Positions 1 through 4,296 of a stretch of 5,685 nt of DNA are shown here, piece by piece. A program made the position numbers and the translations under genes. Numbering within the stretch: the stretch's first letter is position 1; the number at the start of each line of letters is the position of its first letter. Where the stretch lies: assembly GCA_947175285.1 (NCBI GenBank), contig CAMWMM010000351.1, positions 1-5,685 of the forward strand. The letters are read 5' to 3'. The stretch comes from an uncultured Lachnospiraceae bacterium. Lineage in GTDB: Bacteria; Bacillota_A; Clostridia; Lachnospirales; Lachnospiraceae. The notes beneath the pieces are model-generated. The model had not been told where the DNA came from. It saw only the letters and a program-made list of their open reading frames with translations, and made no database searches.

Positions 1-43
1 ACAGAGGGAAAATCTGTTCTTAAAAACAAGATGATGATGTTTA

Positions 44-72
44 TTGACAAGTGATAGCCTCAATGGTACTAT
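44..72 (+). promoter_or_regulatory. Sigma-70-type promoter for the Nudix-like gene and pyrF
   Basis: A perfect -35 hexamer TTGACA (44-49) is followed after exactly 17 bp by TACTAT (67-72), a 4/6 match to the -10 consensus. TG at 64-65 is placed as in an extended -10. An alternative -10, TATATT at 70-75, matches 5/6 but would need a 20-bp spacer. Transcription would start near 79-80, leaving a leader of about 25 nt before the ATG at 105. It is the only convincing promoter I see in the window and probably drives the Nudix-like gene and pyrF together. Seen: hexamers and spacing. Inferred: activity. Confidence 0.75.
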
Positions 73-80
73 ATTTAGTA
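67..80. promoter_or_regulatory. Operator-like palindrome over the -10 region
   Basis: TACTA (67-71) and TAGTA (76-80) form a perfect 5-bp inverted repeat around the 4-nt centre TATT. It covers the whole -10 hexamer and the expected transcription start, where a bound repressor would block RNA polymerase. The TACTA/TAGTA half-sites loosely resemble operators of BlaI/MecI-type winged-helix repressors, but no regulator gene lies in the window and the match is too short to name the protein. It could also be chance in an AT-rich promoter. Confidence 0.4.
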
Positions 81-90
81 GATTGTAGGA

Positions 91-97
91 AAAGGAG
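91..97 (+). promoter_or_regulatory. Ribosome binding site deciding the Nudix-like start
   Basis: AAAGGAG ends 7 nt before the ATG at 105. The reading frame is open back to a GTG at 51, but that GTG lies inside the promoter spacer, upstream of the predicted transcription start, and has no comparable Shine-Dalgarno. The ATG at 105 is therefore preferred. Confidence 0.8.
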
Positions 98-104
98 ATG
101 TGAT

Positions 105-509
105 ATGAGCAATACTTTTTTAAGGGTAAAGGGCATTGTTAAAAAACAGGATAAGTATCTTCTGGTAAAGAGATGGGTGGACGACCATATTCCTGAACCG
201 TTTGTATGGGAGTTTATTGATACGGAAGTAAACCACGGAGAAGCTCCGGATGATGCAGTGCTTCGTGCGATTCATGAACTATTGGCTATAGATGCCAAAA
301 TTGAAAAAGTAGAATATACATGGTCCAGTTTATTAGGTGATACACATTGTGTCGGCATTGCCTATATCTGTTCCATTCCGAAAGAGGAAGAAAGCCACAT
401 TGTATTGTCAGAGGATTACGGCGAATATGAGTGGGTAAAAAGAGAGCAGTTTGAGGAATACATTGAGAATCAGTTTGTATTGCAGGATTTAAAGGGTAAA
501 ACGCTATAG
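105..509 (+). CDS. Nudix-fold protein with a degenerate Nudix box
   Basis: This is a 134-residue single-domain protein, the usual size for a minimal Nudix domain. Nudix enzymes hydrolyse nucleoside diphosphates linked to another moiety, using metal ions held by glutamates of the box GX5EX7REUXEEXGU. Aligning residues 40-62 to the box places E46, R54, I56, E58 and I62 correctly. However, the first Gly is T40, the Glu after Arg is A55, the second Glu of the EE pair is L59, and the last Gly is A61. Two of the usual metal-binding carboxylates are thus missing, so catalysis may be lost or altered and the protein may bind a ligand instead. The N-terminal strand (LRVKGIVKKQDKYLLVKR) and the C-terminal EYEWVKREQF segment fit the fold. 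The gene ends 22 nt before pyrF and probably shares its transcript, which hints at a nucleotide-related role but does not prove one. The fold assignment is fairly secure; the substrate is unknown. Confidence 0.75.
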   Translation: MSNTFLRVKGIVKKQDKYLLVKRWVDDHIPEPFVWEFIDTEVNHGEAPDDAVLRAIHELLAIDAKIEKVEYTWSSLLGDTHCVGIAYICSIPKEEESHIVLSEDYGEYEWVKREQFEEYIENQFVLQDLKGKTL

Positions 510-531
510 AACAAAGGAGCGGAACCAATTT

Positions 532-1470
532 ATGATAAATAAATTAATTCAAGGGATACAAAGAACCGGTGCACCTATCGTAGTCGGGTTGGATCCGACG
601 TTAAAGTTCGTGCCCGGACATTTGAAAGAAAAAGCATTTGCAGAATACGGCGAGACATTAAAAGGAGCGGCGGAAGCTGTCTGGTTATTTAATAAAGAGA
701 TTATTGACAATATCTATGACCTGATTCCGGCTGTAAAACCGCAGATAGCAATGTATGAGCAGTTCGGCATTGAAGGTTTGCTTGTTTTTCAGAAAACAGT
801 GGACTATTGTAAAGAAAAGGGGCTTGTTGTCATCGGGGATGTAAAGCGCGGCGATATTGGTTCTACGTCAGAGGCGTATGCGGTAGGACATCTTGGGAAA
901 ATACAGGTCGGCAGTCAGCTTTGCAGCGGATTTAATGAAGATTTTGTCACCGTCAATCCATATCTTGGTTCGGATGGAGTTGCGCCGTTTATAAAAGTAT
1001 GTAAAGAGGAAAAGAAAGGTATTTTTGTCCTTGTCAAAACATCCAATCCGAGCAGCGGGGAATTTCAGGACCGTATGATACGTGAGCAGTCCGGCGAAAG
1101 ACCTCTCTATGAAATTGTCGGAGAAAAGGTTGCGGAATGGGGCGCAGACTGCATGGGAGATTCCTACAGCTATGTAGGCGCTGTTGTTGGCGCGACTTAT
1201 CCCGAACAGGGTAAGGCGCTTCGGAAAATCATGCCGAAAGCCTTTATTTTGGTTCCCGGCTATGGTGCACAGGGCGGAAAAGGCGCTGATTTGGTACATT
1301 TCTTTAACGAGGACGGACTTGGTGCAATCGTCAATTCCTCCAGAGGCATCATTGCGGCATATCAGCAGGCGGAATACGCAGAGTACGGTGAAAAAGATTT
1401 TGCGAAAGCTTCCAGGGAAGCGGTACTTGCGATGAAAGAGGATATCGCCGGAGCATTAGCGAACAGATAA
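532..1470 (+). CDS. pyrF: Orotidine 5'-phosphate decarboxylase, long (type 2) form
   Basis: This cytosolic enzyme decarboxylates orotidine 5'-monophosphate to UMP, the last step of de novo pyrimidine synthesis. At 312 residues it matches the longer type 2 class rather than the roughly 230-240 residue type 1 enzymes. Visible signatures are the N-terminal strand VVGLDPTL (17-24); the catalytic Asp-Lys-x-x-Asp motif DVKRGD at 103-108, with K105 the expected catalytic lysine; VNPYLGSDG (141-149); the phosphate-binding loop VPGYGAQGG (241-249); and NSSRGI (268-273), whose Arg contacts phosphate in the family. The start ATG follows GGAG (516-519) at 12 nt, slightly long but the only good start, and the homology begins immediately. 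It lies 22 nt after the Nudix-like gene and probably shares the promoter near 44-72. A hairpin follows 38 nt after the stop. No motif residue is missing. Confidence 0.97.
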   Translation: MINKLIQGIQRTGAPIVVGLDPTLKFVPGHLKEKAFAEYGETLKGAAEAVWLFNKEIIDNIYDLIPAVKPQIAMYEQFGIEGLLVFQKTVDYCKEKGLVVIGDVKRGDIGSTSEAYAVGHLGKIQVGSQLCSGFNEDFVTVNPYLGSDGVAPFIKVCKEEKKGIFVLVKTSNPSSGEFQDRMIREQSGERPLYEIVGEKVAEWGADCMGDSYSYVGAVVGATYPEQGKALRKIMPKAFILVPGYGAQGGKGADLVHFFNEDGLGAIVNSSRGIIAAYQQAEYAEYGEKDFAKASREAVLAMKEDIAGALANR

Positions 1471-1508
1471 AGACAGATATTGAGAGTTATGTTATAAATG
1501 AAATTGCG

Positions 1509-1538
1509 AGAGGAATGGCGGATGACATTCCTCTTTCT
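1509..1538 (+). terminator. Possible weak terminator or attenuator after pyrF
   Basis: AGAGGAATG (1509-1517) pairs perfectly over 9 bp with CATTCCTCT (1526-1534) around an 8-nt loop. The descending arm runs into a short, interrupted T tract (TTTCT, 1534-1538). The stem is only moderately GC-rich and the T tract is poor, so it may terminate only partly. It sits 38 nt after the pyrF stop and about 20 nt before the AI-2E start, leaving little room for a new promoter downstream. That suggests read-through or a role in mRNA stability. The stem is seen; its function is inferred. Confidence 0.45.
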
Positions 1539-1544
1539 GATAGC

Positions 1545-1550
1545 AGGAGG
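1545..1550 (+). promoter_or_regulatory. Ribosome binding site deciding the AI-2E protein start
   Basis: A full AGGAGG ends 9 nt before the ATG at 1560. The frame also has an in-frame ATG at 1515, but that one lies inside the 1509-1534 hairpin and is preceded only by GAGAGG directly abutting it. The 15 extra residues it would add are polar and unlike the start of a family member. Confidence 0.85.
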
Positions 1551-1559
1551 GCAGCATCA

Positions 1560-2765
1560 ATGAACGATAATGAGAATAAAAGGTATGTTAAACTGGGTAT
1601 CACGGGAGCGGCGGCGTTAGGCGCGGGAATTTTCTGCGCTTTTTTATTATTTAAGATATGGGATATTCTGCCAGGAGTGCAGACGGTCATAAATATTCTG
1701 AAACCTTTCCTGTATGGCGCCGTTATCGCTTATCTGCTGACGCCTTTATGCAATAAGCTGGAGGGAAGATTACATAAACTTTTTGCCAAAAAATCGGAGC
1801 GTACGAAAAAATTCCTCTCCTTTGCAGCGGTTATTATTTCCCTGCTCTTTGCGCTGGCGCTTGTGTGGATGTTATTTATGCTCATTATTCCGCAGGTATG
1901 GGAAAGCGTTATGAAAATTGCGGATATGCTGCCGGGAAAGATAGATGAAGCGAGCGAATGGATTGATAATATGTTAAGGAATCAGCCGGAACTGCAGATG
2001 TATTTTGATGCTGTCTGGAAGCAGGTGGAAGACAATATGGAATCTTTGTTTAATCCCGATATGATACAGAGCATACCCAAATATTTAGCAGGCATCAGCG
2101 GACAGGTAATGGGCGTGTTCAGTGTCTTTAAGAATCTGTTTTTGGGATTTTTGATTTCTGCATATCTCTTGGCAAGCAGGAAACTGTTTGCAGCGCAGGC
2201 AAAGTTGATTCTGCATGGTATTTTTGCTGACAAATGGGCACGTATCATCGAAGAGGAAGTGCGCTATATTGATAAGATGTTTAACGGATTTTTCATGGGG
2301 AAAATTATTGATTCCGCCATTATCGGCGTATTGTGTTTCATTGTAACCGCTTTATTAGGCTTTGATGCAGCGGCTTTTATCAGTGTTGTTATTGGAGTTA
2401 CCAACATTATTCCCTTTTTCGGACCGCTTATCGGAGCAATACCCTGCGCTTTGCTGTTACTTTTGGAAAATCCGATGCACTGTCTGTATTTTTTGATTTT
2501 CATTGTTATTCTGCAGCAGCTTGACGGTAATGTTATCGGACCGAAGATTCTTGGAAATGCAACAGGTGTATCAAGTTTCTGGGTACTCTTTTCCATTCTG
2601 CTTTTTGGCGGACTGTGGGGGATTGTCGGTATGGTTATCGGTGTGCCGTTATTTGCCGTTATCTATGATGTTATCAGAAAGCTGATTTACCGGGGGCTGA
2701 GAAAACATGCACATGAGAAGATGATTGCACAGTATCAGGAGGAGTATCACAAGAAAGAGGATTGA
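1560..2765 (+). CDS. AI-2E family polytopic membrane protein (putative transporter)
   Basis: This 401-residue integral membrane protein has the architecture of the AI-2E (YdgG/TqsA/PerM-like) family. Hydrophobic segments lie near residues 14-34, 46-62 and 86-110. A charged soluble region follows (about 112-180), then segments near 183-205, 249-267, 270-303, 306-318 and 338-368, and a charged tail rich in Lys and Glu. Conserved signatures are NIIPFFGPLIGAIP (282-295), QQLDGNVIGPKILG (319-332) and GLWGIVGMVIGVPLFAV (351-367). The family was named for export of the quorum signal AI-2, but members have varied or unknown substrates, including proposed sodium/proton exchange, so none is assigned. 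The gene starts 89 nt after pyrF, beyond a possible weak terminator, and ends 144 nt before pyrE. In related bacteria pyrK and pyrD often occupy this position, and the protein has no evident link to pyrimidine synthesis. The family call is strong; the function is open. Confidence 0.92.
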   Translation: MNDNENKRYVKLGITGAAALGAGIFCAFLLFKIWDILPGVQTVINILKPFLYGAVIAYLLTPLCNKLEGRLHKLFAKKSERTKKFLSFAAVIISLLFALALVWMLFMLIIPQVWESVMKIADMLPGKIDEASEWIDNMLRNQPELQMYFDAVWKQVEDNMESLFNPDMIQSIPKYLAGISGQVMGVFSVFKNLFLGFLISAYLLASRKLFAAQAKLILHGIFADKWARIIEEEVRYIDKMFNGFFMGKIIDSAIIGVLCFIVTALLGFDAAAFISVVIGVTNIIPFFGPLIGAIPCALLLLLENPMHCLYFLIFIVILQQLDGNVIGPKILGNATGVSSFWVLFSILLFGGLWGIVGMVIGVPLFAVIYDVIRKLIYRGLRKHAHEKMIAQYQEEYHKKED

Positions 2766-2792
2766 AAAGAAGATTGTTATATGATAAACTAG

Positions 2793-2831
2793 GTTGAAAA
2801 ATAAATTTTTAACAGATGAATTTATTCATCT
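2793..2831. repeat. Two abutting inverted repeats in the pyrE leader
   Basis: The first dyad pairs GTT (2793-2795) with AAC (2811-2813) and AAAAAT (2797-2802) with ATTTTT (2805-2810), with G2796 bulged; it is AT-rich. The second begins at the next base: AGATGAAT (2814-2821) and ATTCATCT (2824-2831) are perfect 8-bp complements around TT. A loop that short cannot close as RNA without opening a pair, so the second looks as much like a DNA operator as a hairpin. Neither has a T tract. A TTGAAA at 2794-2799 resembles a -35, but no good -10 follows at standard spacing. Confidence 0.6.
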
Positions 2832-2886
2832 TGCGAATATTGTGTCTTGCGCATAGCGAACGGCGTTCGCATTCAAATATCGCAGG
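2830..2886. repeat. Long imperfect stem-loop upstream of pyrE
   Basis: An outer stem pairs CTTGCG (2830-2835) with CGCAGG (2881-2886, including one G-T wobble), then ATATT (2837-2841) with AATAT (2876-2880), with A2836 bulged. TG at 2843-2844 can pair with CA at 2874-2875. Inside sits a perfect 6-bp hairpin, GCGAAC (2856-2861) with GTTCGC (2865-2870), around GGC. A second GCGAA at 2833-2837 could compete for TTCGC, so an alternative fold exists. It ends 12 nt before the pyrE Shine-Dalgarno. It could be an interspersed palindromic element or a leader structure affecting pyrE expression. I see no T tract and no PyrR-binding consensus. Confidence 0.55.
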
Positions 2887-2909
2887 TTGAGTAAGAATGA
2901 GGGGTTAGT

Positions 2910-3587
2910 ATGGAACAGTACAAGCAGCAATTCATAGAGTTTATGGTAGACTGTCAGGTTCTCAAATTTGGCGATTTCACATTAAAGAGTGGGCGGAAAT
3001 CTCCTTTTTTCATGAATGCAGGCGCTTATGTAACAGGGGCGCAGCTTCATAAGTTAGGTGAGTATTATGCCAAAGCGATTCATGACCATTACGGACTGGA
3101 TTTTGACGTATTGTTCGGACCTGCTTATAAAGGAATTCCCCTTGCAGTGGCAACGGTTATGGCGCTTAGCGAGTTATATGGCAAGGAAGTAAGATACTGT
3201 TCTAACCGTAAAGAGGTAAAAGACCATGGCGATACCGGCATCCTGTTAGGAAGTAAATTAAAGGATGGAGATAAAGTGGTTATCATTGAGGATGTGACGA
3301 CTTCAGGCAAATCCATTGAAGAGACATTCCCGATTATCAAAGCGCAGGCGGATGTGGAAATCAAGGGACTTATGGTGTCGTTAAACCGTATGGAGAAAGG
3401 TCTTACAAGCGACAAGAGCGCATTGGATGAAATTAGGGAAAAATACGGTTTTGAGGCAAATGCTATCGTGACAATGGAAGAGGTAGTGGAGTGCTTATAT
3501 CAGAAGCCATATCAGGGTAAGGTTTATATTGACGACACTTTGAAAGCTGCGATAGATGAATATTATAAGCAGTACGGAGTAAAATAA
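2910..3587 (+). CDS. pyrE: Orotate phosphoribosyltransferase
   Basis: This cytosolic enzyme joins orotate to PRPP to form orotidine 5'-monophosphate, the substrate of the pyrF product encoded upstream. The 225-residue length is normal for the family. The orotate-binding segment FTLKSGRKSPFF (23-34) contains K27. FGPAYKGIPLA (69-79) follows, then the mobile catalytic loop NRKEVKDHGD (99-108) with R100, K101, K104 and H106. The PRPP-binding motif of type I phosphoribosyltransferases is VVIIEDVTTSGKS (123-135), with acidic E127 and D128. All expected catalytic positions are present. The ATG follows GAGGGG (2899-2904) at 5 nt. The gene is preceded by a 144-nt spacer with three inverted repeats and followed after 34 nt (22 nt if the earlier ATG is used) by a tiny membrane-protein gene. 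That pair is probably co-transcribed up to the terminator at 3789-3815. Confidence 0.97.
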   Translation: MEQYKQQFIEFMVDCQVLKFGDFTLKSGRKSPFFMNAGAYVTGAQLHKLGEYYAKAIHDHYGLDFDVLFGPAYKGIPLAVATVMALSELYGKEVRYCSNRKEVKDHGDTGILLGSKLKDGDKVVIIEDVTTSGKSIEETFPIIKAQADVEIKGLMVSLNRMEKGLTSDKSALDEIREKYGFEANAIVTMEEVVECLYQKPYQGKVYIDDTLKAAIDEYYKQYGVK

Positions 3588-3621
3588 TTTTATCGGAATA
3601 GGGAAAGGGATGGTGTCAGAC

Positions 3622-3774
3622 ATGGAGGAAAAAACATATAGAACAATGGGCGGAGCAGGCGCAATGAATATCGCAGTCGGAGTAGTTTCTCTGGTATTGG
3701 GAGTGACAAGCGGTATTCTGCTTATCATAGGCGGTGCAAAACTTTTGGCAGGCAGAAATAAAATATTGTTCTGA
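3622..3774 (+). CDS. Small single-pass membrane protein of unknown function
   Basis: This 50-residue frame lies between pyrE and a strong terminator. The N-terminus is short and polar (MEEKTYRTMGG), followed by one hydrophobic helix of about 16-39 rich in Gly (G20, G27, G31, G37, G38), then a basic tail with K40, R45 and K47. The even Gly spacing could allow close helix packing or oligomerisation, and the basic tail suggests a cytoplasmic C-terminus. An in-frame ATG at 3610 would add MVSD (54 residues). Its AGGG at 3600-3603 is spaced 6 nt, so that start is also possible. I chose 3622 because I recall similar Lachnospiraceae proteins beginning near this point, which I cannot verify. Reality is supported by spacing, composition and position just before a terminator. 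The function is unknown, and any link to pyrE is only by position. Confidence 0.75.
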   Translation: MEEKTYRTMGGAGAMNIAVGVVSLVLGVTSGILLIIGGAKLLAGRNKILF

Positions 3775-3788
3775 GAGATTACAATGAG

Positions 3789-3815
3789 AAGTCAGGCTGC
3801 CTTGCCTGACTTTTT
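3789..3815 (+). terminator. Rho-independent terminator after the pyrE unit
   Basis: GTCAGGC (3791-3797) pairs with GCCTGAC (3804-3810) around a 6-nt loop, directly followed by five T (3811-3815). Two A at 3789-3790 extend the pairing into the T tract. It is a compact GC-rich stem with an immediate T run, 14 nt after the small gene's stop, and is the most convincing terminator in the window. It ends the pyrE plus small membrane protein transcript. Confidence 0.92.
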
Positions 3816-3856
3816 AGGTGTCAAAGCTTTTATAGCATTTAAAAGAGGAGATTTTT

Positions 3857-4183
3857 ATGAGCCGTAAAAACAGCTTTATGTTTACAAATAAAAGTCATAC
3901 GGAAAAAGGAGTTATGTCAACTATATTGGGCATTATTTCTCTTGCTACGCTTGGATATGCGATTGTCATGAGTTACCAGAATGCCGGAGAAATACCGAGG
4001 CAATACGGCGCGGCAGCATTATTGGCAACGATTTTTGCTTTCATTGGGGCTGCGCTTGGAGCTGTTTCCCGTACGGAAAAAGATAAATTTTATTTTTTTT
4101 CTTATCTTGGCATTGTTTTGAATGTATTAGCGCTTGCCGTTGTAAGTGCGATTCTGTATGCGGGCGCGTATGAAATAGCGTGA
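3857..4183 (+). CDS. DUF6142-like three-helix membrane protein
   Basis: This 108-residue integral membrane protein has a basic, polar N-terminus (MSRKNSFMFTNKSHTEKG). Hydrophobic helices lie near residues 19-39, 51-70 and 80-105, and the TM2-TM3 loop is charged (SRTEKDK, 71-77). The length, the opening FTNKSHTEKG and the three-helix pattern match what I remember of the DUF6142 family, found mainly in Clostridia and of unknown function; I could not check this against a profile. AGAGGAG (3844-3850) is spaced 6 nt from the ATG. The gene starts 41 nt after a strong terminator, and I see no good promoter in that gap, so it either relies on read-through or has a promoter I do not recognise. Its stop codon lies inside the left arm of a large stem-loop. 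Confidence 0.8.
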   Translation: MSRKNSFMFTNKSHTEKGVMSTILGIISLATLGYAIVMSYQNAGEIPRQYGAAALLATIFAFIGAALGAVSRTEKDKFYFFSYLGIVLNVLALAVVSAILYAGAYEIA

Positions 4184-4243
4184 GAAGAACTTCTAAAGCT
4201 CACAGCAAGGGCTGTTTCGCTAAGAAGTTCTAAGTCTCACGCT
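4177..4243. repeat. Large nested stem-loop overlapping a stop codon
   Basis: Four nested helices fold almost the entire 67 nt. AGCGTGAGA (4177-4185) pairs with TCTCACGCT (4235-4243), 9 bp. AGAACTTCT (4186-4194) pairs with AGAAGTTCT (4223-4231), 9 bp, with only AAG (4232-4234) bulged. AGC (4197-4199) pairs with GCT (4219-4221). ACAGC (4202-4206) pairs with GCTGT (4211-4215) around AAGG. That makes 26 base pairs. The left arm contains the last codon and stop of the DUF6142-like gene. No T run follows, so it is not a standard intrinsic terminator. It may be an interspersed palindromic element, a 3'-end stabiliser or processing site, or a leader element for the gene downstream. Confidence 0.7.
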
Positions 4244-4271
4244 GAAGAATGCTTGAAATGCAGCATTCTTC
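4244..4271. repeat. Second hairpin before the aminopeptidase gene
   Basis: GAAGAATGC (4244-4252) and GCATTCTTC (4263-4271) are perfect 9-bp complements around a 10-nt loop. The stem begins at the base right after the large nested stem-loop. CT at 4242-4243 could instead pair with AG at 4273-4274, so the two structures may compete slightly at their junction. The nearest T run (4281-4285) is 9 nt downstream and abuts the Shine-Dalgarno of the next gene, so a terminator role is doubtful. Confidence 0.65.
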
Positions 4272-4296
4272 CAGACAAAATTTTTGGAGGTTTAAT

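Noticed and set aside
1..20. A 5-bp stem ACAGA (1-5) with TCTGT (13-17) followed by TCTT, possibly the end of an upstream terminator
   Set aside because: The stem is short and would need bases outside the window to be convincing.
868..1299. A 143-codon open frame on the minus strand inside pyrF
   Set aside because: It is fully antisense to a strongly supported gene, has no recognisable domain and has the composition of a shadow frame. The same applies to other minus-strand frames at 1982-2248, 2264-2596, 3125-3415 and 5037-5600.
1480..1498. TTGAGA (1480-1485) and TATAAA (1493-1498) as a promoter for the AI-2E gene
   Set aside because: The spacer is only 7 bp, far too short for a sigma-70 promoter.
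1515..1559. An earlier in-frame ATG at 1515 for the AI-2E protein
   Set aside because: It lies inside a hairpin and has no properly spaced Shine-Dalgarno. The ATG at 1560 follows a full AGGAGG at 9 nt and begins a typical family N-terminus.
2766..2909. A PyrR-dependent attenuator in the pyrE leader
   Set aside because: I found no PyrR-binding loop consensus and no terminator with a T run in this spacer. The inverted repeats there do not follow the anti-terminator/terminator layout of known pyr leaders.
3495..3728. A minus-strand frame spanning the end of pyrE and the small membrane protein gene
   Set aside because: It overlaps two plus-strand frames with good context, and its hydrophobic residues reflect the reverse complement of the plus-strand gene.
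4253..4281. TTGAAA (4253-4258) and CAAAAT (4276-4281), spaced 17 bp, as an aminopeptidase promoter
   Set aside because: The start site would fall at about 4288, within the Shine-Dalgarno at 4284-4290, leaving no usable leader, and the -35 sits in the loop of a strong hairpin. Probably chance.
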